64,000 bases of DNA from Roseicitreum antarcticum (GCF_014681765.1 NZ_CP061498.1:2307501-2371500), one strand, 5' to 3'. Positions 16,269 through 24,696 are shown, counted from the stretch's first letter. A program made the numbers and translations. The notes: a model not told the origin generated them from the letters alone.

Positions 16269-17099
16269 ATGACCAACCCCTGCATTCTGTGCGTCGCCAT
16301 CACCGGATCGGTGCCGCGCAAGGAACATAACCCCGCCGTCCCGATCACCATTTCCGAACAGGTGGAAAGCACCCATGCCGCGTTTGAGGCCGGTGCGGCC
16401 ATCGCGCATTGCCATGTGCGCAACGAGGATGAGACCCCCAGCGCCGACCCCGAGAAATTCGGGCGCCTGAAGGAAGGCATCGAGGCACATTGCCCCGGCA
16501 TGATCGTGCAGCTTTCCACCGGCGGGCGTTCCGGTGCGGGCCAGGCGCGCGGGGCCATGCTGTCGCTGCGCCCTGATATGGCCTCGCTTTCGGTCGGGTC
16601 GAACAACTTCCCCACCCGGGTCTATGAGAACCCGCCAGACCTTGTGGACTGGCTGGCGTCTGAGATGCAGACCTATGGCGTCATGCCAGAGATCGAGGCA
16701 TTCGACCTTTCCCACATCTTCCAGGCGGTGAAGATGCAGGCCGACGGCAGGCTGAAAGGCCCGCTCTATGTGCAATTCGTCATGGGGGTGAAAAACGCCA
16801 TGCCGGTGGACCGTGAGGTGCTGGAATTCTATATCGCCACCCTCAAACGCCTTGCCCCCGATGCGCAATGGTGCGGCGCGGGGATCGGGCCGGGGCAGAT
16901 CATGATGAACGAATGGTCCATCGCCATGGGTGGCCATACCCGCGCGGGGCTGGAAGATAACCTGCGTCTGGACCGCACCACGCTGGCCCCGTCGAACGCC
17001 GCGCTGATCGCCCGCGCCGCCGAGTTGTGCGCGAAATACGACCGCCCCGTGGCGACCCCGGCACAGGCGCGCGCCATCCTGGGCCTGCGGTCCATCTGA
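16269..17099 (+). CDS. Beta-keto acid cleavage enzyme (BKACE, DUF849 family)
   Basis: This 276-residue protein belongs to the zinc-dependent family that includes 3-keto-5-aminohexanoate cleavage enzyme (Kce). Members condense a beta-keto acid with acetyl-CoA and split it into acetoacetate and a new acyl-CoA. The zinc-binding AIAHCHVRNE is at about residues 43-52, and the conserved IVQLSTGGRSG, LSVGSNNFPTRVYEN, LYVQFVMGVKNAMP and WCGAGIGPGQ follow. It starts 7 bp after pcaG, behind GAGGACA, so it belongs to the pca operon. By position its substrate is likely to be 3-oxoadipate (giving succinyl-CoA), which would replace PcaIJ and PcaF. This is an inference; the family accepts several beta-keto acids. 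Confidence 0.85.
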   Translation: MTNPCILCVAITGSVPRKEHNPAVPITISEQVESTHAAFEAGAAIAHCHVRNEDETPSADPEKFGRLKEGIEAHCPGMIVQLSTGGRSGAGQARGAMLSLRPDMASLSVGSNNFPTRVYENPPDLVDWLASEMQTYGVMPEIEAFDLSHIFQAVKMQADGRLKGPLYVQFVMGVKNAMPVDREVLEFYIATLKRLAPDAQWCGAGIGPGQIMMNEWSIAMGGHTRAGLEDNLRLDRTTLAPSNAALIARAAELCAKYDRPVATPAQARAILGLRSI

Positions 17100-17106
17100 T
17101 GTCCGC

Positions 17107-17135
17107 CGTGGGGGCTGGCCCTGCCCGCCCCCACG
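17107..17135 (+). terminator. Hairpin after the pca/BKACE operon
   Basis: CGTGGGGGC (17107-17115) pairs perfectly with GCCCCCACG (17127-17135) across an 11-nt loop, starting 7 bp after the BKACE stop. No T-run follows, so it may act as a weak terminator or as a 3'-end stabiliser. Confidence 0.45.
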
Positions 17136-17238
17136 CTGCACTGCGGCGGATCAATCCGCCTTGCCCCGCCCGGCGTTGCGCTTTATCCCATGGGCAGTCA
17201 CATAAAATGCCGCGACCCATGAGGGGGGAAAAGACACC

Positions 17239-18984
17239 ATGACCGACGCACCACGCAACACCCGCTTTGACAAATCCCGCCTGCCCTCGCGCCATGTGAC
17301 CGAAGGTCCGGCCCGCGCACCTCACCGCAGCTATTTCTACGCCATGGGTATCTCCGAAGAGGAAATCCACGCCCCCTGGGTCGGCGTTGCCACCTGCTGG
17401 AATGAGGCCGCGCCCTGCAACATCGCGCTGAACCGTCAGGCGCAGGTCGTCAAGCACGGCGTGAAGAAAGCCGGTGGCACCCCGCGCGAATTCACCACCA
17501 TCACCGTCACCGACGGCATCGCCATGGGGCATGAGGGGATGCGCTCGTCGCTCGCCTCGCGCGAAGCGATCACCGACACCGTGGAACTGACCATGCGCGG
17601 CCATTGCTACGATGCGCTGGTGGGCCTTGCCGGCTGCGACAAATCGCTGCCGGGCATGATGATGGCCATGGTCCGGCTGAACGTACCTTCGGTTTTCATC
17701 TATGGCGGGTCGATCCTGCCGGGGCGCCTGAACGGCAAGGACGTGACCGTCCAGGACGTGTTCGAGGCGGTCGGCCAGCATCAGGCGGGCAATTACTCGG
17801 ACGCCGAGCTTGCCATTCTGGAACGCATCGCCTGCCCCAGCGCGGGTGCCTGCGGCGGCCAGTTCACCGCCAACACGATGGCCTGCGTGTCCGAGGCGAT
17901 CGGGCTGGCGCTGTTGAATTCGTCCGGCGCCCCCGCGCCCTACGAATCCCGCGACCAGTTCTGCGAGGCATCGGGCGTCGCCGTGATGAACCTGATCGAA
18001 AAGAACATCCGCGCCCGCGACATCGTTACCCGCAAATCGCTGGAAAACGCGGCCCGCGTCGTGGCCTGCACCGGCGGCTCTACCAATGCAGGGCTGCACC
18101 TGCCCGCCATCGCGCATGAAGCCGGGATCGACTTCGACCTCTTCGATGTGTGCGACATCTTCCGCGAGACGCCGTATTTCGTCGATCTCAAACCCGGCGG
18201 GCAATATGTCGCCAAAGACCTGTTCGAAGTCGGCGGCGTCCCCGTCGTCATGAAGGAACTGCGCAAGGCAGGCCTGCTGCACGAAGATTGCATGACCGCA
18301 TCGGGCCGCAGCCTTGGCGAAGAACTCGACAAGATCACGGGTGAGGCCGACGGCCGCGTCATCTACCCCGTTTCCACCCCGCTGTCGAAAACCGGCGGCG
18401 TCGTCGGGCTGAAAGGCAACCTCGCCCCCGAAGGCGCGATCGTCAAAGTCGCAGGCATGTCCGAGGCAGAGCAGGTCTTCAGCGGCCCCGCCCGCGTGTT
18501 TGAATGCGAAGAAGACGCGTTCGAGGCTGTGAAAGCCCGCCAGTATGTCGAAGGCGAAGTGCTGGTCATCCGCAATGAAGGCCCCGCAGGCGGCCCTGGC
18601 ATGCGCGAAATGCTGGCCACCACCGCTGCCCTGTCCGGTCAGGGCATGGGCAAGAAGGTCGCCCTCATCACCGACGGGCGTTTTTCCGGCGCGACCCGTG
18701 GCTTCTGCGTCGGCCATGTCGGGCCAGAGGCCGCGCATGGCGGCCCCATCGCGCTTTTGCAAAACGGCGACGTCATCACCCTGAACGCGCTCACGGGCGA
18801 AATCCTTGTCGACCTCAGCGATGATGAGCTGGCGCAGCGCAAGGCCGCCTGGACCGGCGCGCGCCCCACGATCTACGCCACCGGCGCGCTGTGGAAGTAT
18901 GCGCAACTGGTCGGCACCACCCGGCTGGGCGCGGTAACGCATCCGGGCGCGAAGGCTGAATCGCATATCTACATGGACCTTTAG
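17239..18984 (+). CDS. ilvD: Dihydroxy-acid dehydratase
   Basis: This 581-residue iron-sulfur dehydratase of valine, leucine and isoleucine synthesis converts 2,3-dihydroxy-3-methylbutanoate and the methylpentanoate homologue to the 2-oxo acids. The three cluster cysteines are Cys60 (NEAAPCN), Cys133 ([10 protein letters not shown], with the magnesium-binding carbamylated lysine next to it) and Cys205 ([14 protein letters not shown]). [20 protein letters not shown] near residue 475 is the conserved C-terminal motif. The length is usual for the plant-type/alphaproteobacterial form. It stands alone, away from ilvBHC. A sugar-acid dehydratase of the same superfamily is less likely given this full match. 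Confidence 0.95.
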   Translation: MTDAPRNTRFDKSRLPSRHVTEGPARAPHRSYFYAMGISEEEIHAPWVGVATCWNEAAPCNIALNRQAQVVKHGVKKAGGTPREFTTITVTDGIAMGHEGMRSSLASREAITDTVELTMRGHCYDALVGLAGCDKSLPGMMMAMVRLNVPSVFIYGGSILPGRLNGKDVTVQDVFEAVGQHQAGNYSDAELAILERIACPSAGACGGQFTANTMACVSEAIGLALLNSSGAPAPYESRDQFCEASGVAVMNLIEKNIRARDIVTRKSLENAARVVACTGGSTNAGLHLPAIAHEAGIDFDLFDVCDIFRETPYFVDLKPGGQYVAKDLFEVGGVPVVMKELRKAGLLHEDCMTASGRSLGEELDKITGEADGRVIYPVSTPLSKTGGVVGLKGNLAPEGAIVKVAGMSEAEQVFSGPARVFECEEDAFEAVKARQYVEGEVLVIRNEGPAGGPGMREMLATTAALSGQGMGKKVALITDGRFSGATRGFCVGHVGPEAAHGGPIALLQNGDVITLNALTGEILVDLSDDELAQRKAAWTGARPTIYATGALWKYAQLVGTTRLGAVTHPGAKAESHIYMDL

Positions 18985-19018
18985 GCGCATGCTGCGCCCC
19001 ACCGAAAGGTCCGGCTGA

Positions 19019-19609
19019 ATGGCTGGCCGGATTTCTGTCGCGGCCCTTTGCGCGGTCGCAATCCTGTCCGGGTGCATGGACGGGACGGGCGCGCAGACCG
19101 TGGCAGAAACCCGGCGCACCATCGCCGGGGTCACCATCACCGGGCCGCACGGCTATTGCATCGACAAGGCCGCATCGAACGCGACTTTCGTGCTGCTGGG
19201 CGCCTGCGACAGTCTCTATGGTTCCGCTATCGCGCCGCGGCATTATGCCATCCTCAGCGCGGCCGTGGCCGAACCCGACACCGACGCGCCCATCCCGCTT
19301 GCCGATTACGCCACCTTCTTCGCCTCGGACATCGGGCGCGCCGCGCTCAGCCGGGACGGGGACGCCAGCACGGTCACACTGCTGGCCTCGGACATCCGCA
19401 GGGATGTGCTGTTCTTGCAGATCAGCGACACCAGCCAACTCAACGCAGGCAGCCTTGCTGCGGAATACTGGCGCGCGCTCCTGCGGGTAGACGGGCGGAT
19501 CGTCACGCTGAACGTGCTGTCGCCCGGCGCAGACCCGCTGACCGCGCCGGAAGGGCAGGCCAAACTGGCAGCCTTTGTCGTGGCCATCAACGACGCCAAC
19601 GCCGACTGA
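19019..19609 (+). CDS. Putative lipoprotein, function unknown
   Basis: The 196-residue product starts with a lipoprotein signal (MAGRISVAALCAVAILSGC), a lipobox LSGC with Cys19. The rest is soluble and of mixed alpha/beta appearance, with HGYCIDKAASNATFVLLGAC suggesting a disulfide. It has no motif I can name. It begins 34 bp after ilvD and may be co-transcribed. The start is preceded by GAAAGG. It is probably membrane-anchored on the periplasmic side. I would call it a conserved-type hypothetical rather than assign a role. Confidence 0.7.
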   Translation: MAGRISVAALCAVAILSGCMDGTGAQTVAETRRTIAGVTITGPHGYCIDKAASNATFVLLGACDSLYGSAIAPRHYAILSAAVAEPDTDAPIPLADYATFFASDIGRAALSRDGDASTVTLLASDIRRDVLFLQISDTSQLNAGSLAAEYWRALLRVDGRIVTLNVLSPGADPLTAPEGQAKLAAFVVAINDANAD

Positions 19610-19773
19610 CCCGGCCCCACCTGCGCGTCCCCCACCCGGCCTGCGCCGACATGGAAACGCTTAATCCCCTGATGTGAAACAATTAATGCCAGATTCATAC
19701 TTATGCAGAATCGCTGCACTTGCTACGAATTTTGGACACAAATTAACCAGTTTCCAGCCACGGGGATGCCCAT

Positions 19774-20493
19774 ATGTCTTTCTTCAAATTTGCCTTCGCC
19801 AAAAAGGCTTTCTTCAGCAAACCCTTTTCCTACAAGCAGCCTGAAGCCGAAAAGGTCAGCAGCTTCAAGGAAAACCTGTTCCAGAAGATCGCCCAGATCA
19901 AGGAGACGGTGCAAGAAAAAGTCTCTGACTTTCTGGAACACTGCAAGGCCAAGTTCACCCCCGACACCGATCCGCACCCCGAGCCCCAGCCCCAGCCCGA
20001 GCCCCAGCCCGAACCCGAGGACAAGTTTGAATGCCCCGATGTGGTCTCCGAATGGGGCGATGCGCCCATCGACAGCCTGGTGCTGCACTACACCGACGCC
20101 AATGATGAGGTGTATTCGGTAAAGGTGGAAATGGCGGGTTTCGATCAGGAAAACGACCTGACCGACGATTATTTCCGCAACTGCCTGTCGGACATGGACA
20201 AATACCTGCAATCCAAAGGCATCGAAGGTATCGCGCAACCCGCGAAGCTGTCCGGCCTGACGGTCGTGGGGCAGGACGAGGACGATACCGCCTTCTTTGA
20301 ACTCAACGACTCGGACCTGGAAGAAGCCGATGTCGATCCCGCCGAGGTGGATTACGACCTGCTGGCCGAGGATGGGCAAACCTTCTGGAACTACGATTAC
20401 GCGCTGGAAGGCTTGCGCACCGACAGCAACGATGCCGCCACCACCGACGCCGATGAGGCCGATGCGGAAGAGATCGAAGAACTCTACGCCTGA
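19774..20493 (+). CDS. Charge-split protein with Pro/Glu-repeat linker, unknown function
   Basis: I do not recognise this 239-residue protein. Residues 1-62 are Phe/Lys-rich and predicted helical (MSFFKFAFAKKAFFSKPFSY and on), with an amphipathic stretch KENLFQKIAQIKETVQEKV. Residues 66-82 are a Pro-Glu/Pro-Gln repeat (HPEPQPQPEPQPEPE). Residues 85-239 are strongly acidic and may be globular up to about 170, followed by a Glu/Asp tail. No signal peptide or membrane helix is evident, and the N-terminus could bind membrane or nucleic acid. Lysine is far more frequent than arginine, unlike the neighbours. An AT-rich leader precedes it (19675-19760), GGGG lies 9 nt before the ATG, and a hairpin follows. 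It is a one-gene unit. Confidence 0.7.
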   Translation: MSFFKFAFAKKAFFSKPFSYKQPEAEKVSSFKENLFQKIAQIKETVQEKVSDFLEHCKAKFTPDTDPHPEPQPQPEPQPEPEDKFECPDVVSEWGDAPIDSLVLHYTDANDEVYSVKVEMAGFDQENDLTDDYFRNCLSDMDKYLQSKGIEGIAQPAKLSGLTVVGQDEDDTAFFELNDSDLEEADVDPAEVDYDLLAEDGQTFWNYDYALEGLRTDSNDAATTDADEADAEEIEELYA

Positions 20494-20526
20494 TCGCCCG
20501 CACCTTGCGCGCGCCCATCCAGGGCA

Positions 20527-20551
20527 AAGTACCGGGCCATGCCCGGTACTT
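20527..20551 (+). terminator. Hairpin after the charge-split protein gene
   Basis: AAGTACCGGGC and GCCCGGTACTT form a perfect 11-bp stem with a 3-nt loop, starting 34 bp after the stop at 20493. GTCGTTTCT follows, a poor T-tract, so termination efficiency is uncertain. Confidence 0.6.
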
Positions 20552-20680
20552 GTCGTTTCTGGCCTGCGTTCGTTTTGGCAAAAATCCGCGTCAAACCGCA
20601 GTATTGTCGCCACATCTCCGCATTCCTGCCCGAATTGGCGGCCATACCGGCCCCCAGAGTATCATGGGACGGGTAGCGTA

Positions 20681-21586
20681 ATGGACAGACTGACCGAGAT
20701 GGAGGCCTTCGCAATGGTCGTCGACCAGGGCGGATTCACCGATGCAGCGCGCAAGATGGGCATTTCCAAATCCGCAGTGTCCAAGCACGTCTCGGCGCTG
20801 GAAACCCGGCTTGGCGCGCGGCTCCTGAACCGCACCACCCGCCGCGTCAGCCCCACCGACATCGGCCTTGCCTATTACGACCGTGCACGCCGCGTGCTCA
20901 ATGACGCGGGCGAGGCCGACAGCCTGGTCACCGCGATGCAATCCGCCCCCTCGGGCCTGTTGCGCATGTCCGTGCCGACAGATTTCGGCACCACGCTGCT
21001 GTCGCCGATGCTGGGGCCCTTCTTGCAATCCTACCCCGACATCAGCGTGAACATGGTGCTGAAGAACCGCTATGTGGAACTGATCTCGGAAGGGTTCGAC
21101 ATGGCGATCCGCATCGGTGATCTGGCCGATTCCAGCCTGCGCGCCCGCAAATTCGCCGAAGCCAGCTACCGCATGATCGCTGCACCCAGCTACCTTCAGG
21201 CCCATGGCCGCCCCATGCGCATCGACGATCTGAACGAACACCGGCTGCTGCATTATTCCAACCAGGCCAGCAACAACGTGTGGAAGATCATCGCACCCTC
21301 GGGGGAAACCCGGCAGGTGCGCTGCGAAGGCTGGCTGACGGTGAATGACGGACAATCGCTGCTCAACGCTGCGGTGGACGGCCTGGGCATCGCCTATCTG
21401 CCCAGCTATCTGTACCATGACGCGCTGAAGACCGGGCAGGTGGTCGATGTGATCCCCGACCTGCCAAAGGACATCAAGGGCGTCTATGCCGTCTATCCGC
21501 CGGGCCGCTACACGCAGCCAAAGGTGCGCGCCTTCATCGACTATCTGGCGATCAGGTTTTCCGGCATCGGCCCCGACACCTGGTAG
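20681..21586 (+). CDS. LysR-family transcriptional regulator
   Basis: This 301-residue regulator starts at 20681; the frame upstream is open but only shadows the preceding gene. The winged helix-turn-helix (residues 1-60) contains GGFTDAARKMGISKSAVSKH and the linker helix LETRLGARLLNRTTRRV. The effector domain (about 90-300) has GLLRMSVPTDFGTTLLSPML and ends GPDTW. It resembles the large CrgA/AaeR-like group with VSP-TDIG spacing (RRVSPTDIGLAYY). The target is unknown. It stands alone between the acidic protein gene and convergent phoB, so no neighbour points to its regulon. Confidence 0.88.
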   Translation: MDRLTEMEAFAMVVDQGGFTDAARKMGISKSAVSKHVSALETRLGARLLNRTTRRVSPTDIGLAYYDRARRVLNDAGEADSLVTAMQSAPSGLLRMSVPTDFGTTLLSPMLGPFLQSYPDISVNMVLKNRYVELISEGFDMAIRIGDLADSSLRARKFAEASYRMIAAPSYLQAHGRPMRIDDLNEHRLLHYSNQASNNVWKIIAPSGETRQVRCEGWLTVNDGQSLLNAAVDGLGIAYLPSYLYHDALKTGQVVDVIPDLPKDIKGVYAVYPPGRYTQPKVRAFIDYLAIRFSGIGPDTW

Positions 21587-21717
21587 GCCGGGCATCCCCG
21601 CCCCAACACAGGCCACTCATTCGCCGATCCAGCACGGGCGCCGATCCAGCGACGGGGCGCGCGCCCCCCGTCTGCCCGCGATCCGTCTGCCAGCGACCCG
21701 CCGGCCTACGACCCGCC
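21587..21717. other. Convergent spacer with hairpin between the LysR gene and phoB
   Basis: Inside this 131-bp spacer, GACGGGG (21651-21657) pairs with CCCCGTC (21666-21672) across an 8-nt loop. It could end transcription from either side, although no T-run is present. The rest is GC-rich with repeated CGATCCAGC-like words. Confidence 0.35.
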
Positions 21718-22413
21718 TCAGCCCAGCGCGTAACCCGCGCCGCGCACCGTGCGGATCGGGTCGCCGCCGCCGTGCACACACAGCGCCTTGCGCAATCGCC
21801 CGATATGCACGTCCACCGTGCGGGTATCGACGTAAATATCCTGCCCCCACACCCGGTCCAGCAGCTTTTCCCGGCTCCAGACACGGCCGGGACGCTCCAT
21901 GAAGGTCTCCAGCAGGCGGTATTCCGTCGGGCCCAGCTTCAGCGGCTTGTCCGCGCGCGTCACCATATGGCGTTCGGGGTCCAGCTTCAGGTCTTCATGG
22001 GTCAGCACCTGATCGGCCGCCGCCGGGCGCGTGCGCCGCAGGTTCGCGCGCAGCCGGGCCAGCAATTCGCTGATCGAATAGGGCTTTACCACATAATCAT
22101 CCGCCCCGGTTTCCAGCCCCTGCACCCGGTCGGGTTCGTCGCTGCGGGCAGAGACCATGATGACGGGAATTTCCCGCGTGTCCAGCCGCGACTTGATCTG
22201 GCGACAGACCTCGATGCCCGACAGATGCGGCAACATCCAGTCCAGCAAGATCAGGTCGGGCCGCTGTTCTTGCACCACCAGCAACGCCTCTTCGCCATCG
22301 GCAGCGGTCACGGTGCGGTAGCCCGCGGCTTCCAGGTTATAGGTCAGCATCGCCCGTTGTGCAGGCTCGTCATCGACCACAAGGATCAGGGCCGGGGTGT
22401 CAAAACTTGCCAT
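21718..22413 (-). CDS. phoB: Phosphate regulon response regulator PhoB
   Basis: This 231-residue OmpR-family regulator has a receiver domain (about 8-125) with acidic residues in LVVDDEPAQR, phosphoacceptor Asp58 (LILLDWMLP) and the conserved lysine in DDYVVKPYS. The C-terminal winged helix (about 135-231) includes LGPTEYRLLETFMERPGRVW and VDVHIGRLRKAL, close to E. coli PhoB. On phosphorylation by PhoR it binds Pho boxes. It ends the phoU-phoB transcription unit; 5 bp separate its start from the phoU stop. One difference from E. coli is that no pst genes are adjacent. Confidence 0.95.
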   Translation of the reverse strand: MASFDTPALILVVDDEPAQRAMLTYNLEAAGYRTVTAADGEEALLVVQEQRPDLILLDWMLPHLSGIEVCRQIKSRLDTREIPVIMVSARSDEPDRVQGLETGADDYVVKPYSISELLARLRANLRRTRPAAADQVLTHEDLKLDPERHMVTRADKPLKLGPTEYRLLETFMERPGRVWSREKLLDRVWGQDIYVDTRTVDVHIGRLRKALCVHGGGDPIRTVRGAGYALG

Positions 22414-22418
22414 CAGTA

Positions 22419-23141
22419 TCAGGTCCTGCTGCCCGGATAGGGAACGTCGACCTGCGCGGTCGAGGTGCCCTTGGGCCGCGCCTCGGGCCGCGTGCCGGTT
22501 TCCAGATAAATGATCTGTTCACAGATCTCGGTCACATGGTCGCCCATCCGCTCCAGGTTCTTCGAGATGAACAACAGATGCATGCAGCTGGTGATCGACC
22601 TTGGGTCTTCCATCATATGCGTCAGAAATTCCCGAAACAGCGCGTTGGTCATCTGATCGACCTCTACATCGCGTTGCAACACATCGCGCACAAGGTCCAG
22701 ATCCTTGCGCGCATAGCCATCCAGCGCATCCTTCAGCATCAGCCGCACAGATTTCGCCAGCCGCTTGATGGAAGCCGCCGCCCCTTCGACCCGGTGCGCT
22801 TGCGCCAGGATCGGCACCCGCTTGCCCAGGTTCTTCGCGTAATCGCCCAGGCGCTCCAGGTCGCCCGCGACCTTCATCACGGTAATCACCGTGCGCAGGT
22901 CGCCCGCAGCAGGGCTGCGCAGCGCCAGCACCCGCACCACGGCAGTGTTGATGTCTTCTTCCAGCGCATCGATCTTCTTGTCACCCTCAACCACGCGGGC
23001 GGCAAGTTCATCGTCACGGGTTTCCAGCGCCAGCGCCGCATCGCGGATCGCCTCTTCGACCAGTCCGCCCATGCTCAGGATCTGCGCCTGAAGCCGGTCC
23101 ATGTCCTGATCGAACACGCTGAGTATGTGGGGTGCTGGCAT
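22419..23141 (-). CDS. phoU: Phosphate signalling protein PhoU
   Basis: This 240-residue all-helical protein has two PhoU repeats. It dampens PhoR activity and adjusts the Pst transporter. Typical motifs are HILSVFDQDMDRLQAQILSM near the start, VEGDKKIDALE and DLRTVITVMKVAGDLERLGD in the first half, and ISKNLERMGDHVTEICEQII in the second. The ATG at 23141 has GAGGAG 6 nt upstream; a GTG 18 bp further up is less likely. A Pho-box promoter lies 63-96 bp before it. It is followed at once by phoB. Confidence 0.95.
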   Translation of the reverse strand: MPAPHILSVFDQDMDRLQAQILSMGGLVEEAIRDAALALETRDDELAARVVEGDKKIDALEEDINTAVVRVLALRSPAAGDLRTVITVMKVAGDLERLGDYAKNLGKRVPILAQAHRVEGAAASIKRLAKSVRLMLKDALDGYARKDLDLVRDVLQRDVEVDQMTNALFREFLTHMMEDPRSITSCMHLLFISKNLERMGDHVTEICEQIIYLETGTRPEARPKGTSTAQVDVPYPGSRT

Positions 23142-23203
23142 GATGGACTCCTCATTCACTTGGGGACGCTGCTATGGCGCGGCCACAATGCGTATTTTTC
23201 AAC

Positions 23204-23237
23204 AAGATAGCCGCTTGTCACGACAGATATATGACAA
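23204..23237 (-). promoter_or_regulatory. Pho box with -10 element, promoter of phoU-phoB
   Basis: On the minus strand TTGTCAT-ATAT-CTGTCGT (23237 to 23220) matches the PhoB box CTGTCAT-N4-CTGTCAT at 11 of 14 half-site positions, with the required 11-bp phasing. Ten bases later comes TATCTT (23209-23204), a fair -10 element; in Pho promoters the box replaces the -35. The flanks also form an inverted CTTGTCA/TGACAAG. PhoB most likely activates its own operon here. Confidence 0.75.
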
Positions 23238-23257
23238 GGGCGCGGTGGTTTTGTAAA

Positions 23258-24307
23258 TCATGTGTCTTTCGGCAGTTGCACGCTGAAGGTACTGCCCACG
23301 CCCTTGCTGCTCTGGATGCTCAGCCGGGCGCGGTGGCGGTTCAGGATGTGTTTGACGATGGCAAGGCCCAGCCCGGTGCCGCCCTTCTCGCGTGAGCGGT
23401 GGGTATCCACCCGGTAGAACCGTTCGGTGAGGCGCGGCAGGTGGACCGAATCGATCCCGTCGCCGGTATCCACCACATCCACAATCACCACCGGGCCGCT
23501 GAACCCCGGCATCCGCGCATGTTCCCGCGTGCGGATCGTCACCGTCCCGCCTGACCCGCCATATTTCACCGCATTCTCGATCAGGTTGCGGAACACCTGG
23601 ATCAACTGGTCGCGTTCGCCCCGGATAACGTGCGAACTGGTGGCAGGATCATAATTCAGCCGGATCTGGTTGTTTTCGATCTGCGGACGCAGCGCCGCGA
23701 TGGTCGAGCCGATGACATCGGACAGGTCGATCAGATCGCGCGGGCGTACCTTCTCGTTTGCCTCGACATTCGACAGCGACAACAGGTCATCGACGATGCG
23801 GTTCATCCGCTGCGCTTCCTTGGCCATGATGTCCAGAAACCGCAGCCGCGCCTCGACATCATCGCGCGCAGCGGTCTGCAATGTCTCGATGAAACCGCCC
23901 AGCACCGTCAGGGGCGATCGCAATTCATGGCTGACATTCGCCACGAAGTCGCGGCGCATCTGCTCGGCTTCCTCGATATGGCTGATGTCCACGAAGGTGG
24001 CCAGCGTCACCCGCGCACCGCTTTTGGGCTGCAGCTTGCGCAGCACCATGCGAAAGATCGTCTCGCCCGTGGGGGTGGTCTGGATGAAGCGCGCCTCGGT
24101 GCCAGAGGTGTTCGCATCGCGGATCGCCTCAAATGCCCGGGTCGCATCAGGCTGGCGGATGATCGCATAGACCGACTGCCCTGCCAGATTCGGGCCCAGC
24201 GTTTCGGACGCGGCATCGTTGGCCGTCATGATGCGCTGATCCTCACCAACCAGCAGCACCGGGCCCGGAATGGCCATGATCAGGGTGGAATATGCTTCAA
24301 CGCTCAC
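23258..24307 (-). CDS. phoR: Phosphate regulon sensor histidine kinase PhoR (soluble form)
   Basis: This 349-residue kinase has no membrane segment: it begins directly with a PAS domain (about 5-110; MAIPGPVLLVGEDQRIMTAN), followed by HisKA with phosphoacceptor His127 (FVANVSHELRSPLTVLGGFI) and a HATPase domain with N box RNLIENAVKYGGSGG, G1 DVVDTGDGID and G2 GGTGLGLAIVKHI. E. coli PhoR has an N-terminal membrane anchor; lack of it is usual in this bacterial group. It phosphorylates PhoB when phosphate is scarce, relying on Pst and PhoU for the signal. It sits 116 bp upstream of phoU in the same direction but with a separate Pho-box promoter between. Confidence 0.93.
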   Translation of the reverse strand: MSVEAYSTLIMAIPGPVLLVGEDQRIMTANDAASETLGPNLAGQSVYAIIRQPDATRAFEAIRDANTSGTEARFIQTTPTGETIFRMVLRKLQPKSGARVTLATFVDISHIEEAEQMRRDFVANVSHELRSPLTVLGGFIETLQTAARDDVEARLRFLDIMAKEAQRMNRIVDDLLSLSNVEANEKVRPRDLIDLSDVIGSTIAALRPQIENNQIRLNYDPATSSHVIRGERDQLIQVFRNLIENAVKYGGSGGTVTIRTREHARMPGFSGPVVIVDVVDTGDGIDSVHLPRLTERFYRVDTHRSREKGGTGLGLAIVKHILNRHRARLSIQSSKGVGSTFSVQLPKDT

Positions 24308-24432
24308 GCGCGGACCTTTCTGTTCACCGAAATCCGCAATCAGCCAAAAACGGCGTTTGCCGGGATGGCGGCAGCGCGATTGTTCTCGTCTCCCGGGCTC
24401 GTCATCTTGTGCCGTCAGGGACAGCTATGATT

Positions 24433-24466
24433 CCTATAGTTTCGACTTGTGACAGCTATGCAAAAG
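24433..24466 (-). promoter_or_regulatory. Candidate Pho-controlled promoter of phoR
   Basis: On the minus strand CTTTTGC-ATAG-CTGTCAC (24466-24449) has one good half-site and one poor one. It is followed, after exactly 10 bp, by TATAGG (24438-24433), the same geometry as the phoU promoter. A second CATAGCTGTC starts 31 bp later (about three helical turns). Weak Pho box, fair overall layout. Confidence 0.45.
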
Positions 24467-24531
24467 TTTTGTGAAGGTTATGTGGCATTTCGCCCGACCC
24501 GTCACACATCCTCCGGTTGCATCGCCCCAAA

Positions 24532-24561
24532 CTGCCGCGCGTCAGACTGCCGCGCGTCAGA
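24532..24561. repeat. 15-bp perfect tandem duplication
   Basis: CTGCCGCGCGTCAGA occurs twice head to tail (24532-24546 and 24547-24561) in the phoR leader. It is probably a recent slippage product; no role is evident. Confidence 0.8.
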
Positions 24562-24696
24562 CAGGGCCGCGCGCGATACGTTAACGCAGCCCTGCCCCAC
24601 CGCGCGTATGTATCAAAACCATACTGAATCCATACCGTTTCCAGACATGGGCTTTTGGTGCAACTTCAATGTGTTAACGGGTATTTCGCGGGGGTT

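Larger units (their letters stand above)
24308..24696. other. Region between phoR and murD
   Basis: These 389 bp carry the phoR promoter (24433-24466), a 15-bp perfect tandem duplication (24532-24561) and, at the murD end, a 7-bp stem GCGGGGG/CCCCCGC (24688-24694 with 24702-24708) that overlaps the murD stop. The middle (24560-24690) is more AT-rich than the surroundings. I see no gene. Confidence 0.5.

Noticed and set aside
17239-18984. ilvD as a sugar-acid dehydratase belonging to the aromatic cluster
   Set aside because: All cluster cysteines and the IlvD C-terminal motif match; a 139-bp gap and a hairpin separate it from the pca operon.
16900-19140. Minus-strand open frame of 746 codons over ilvD
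   Set aside because: It is the antisense shadow of ilvD and the BKACE gene; composition is typical of third-position GC effects, with no motif or ribosome-binding site.
19048-19677. Alternative plus-strand frame over the lipoprotein gene
   Set aside because: The lipoprotein frame has a clear signal peptide and lipobox; the alternative is Arg/His/Pro-rich shadow sequence.
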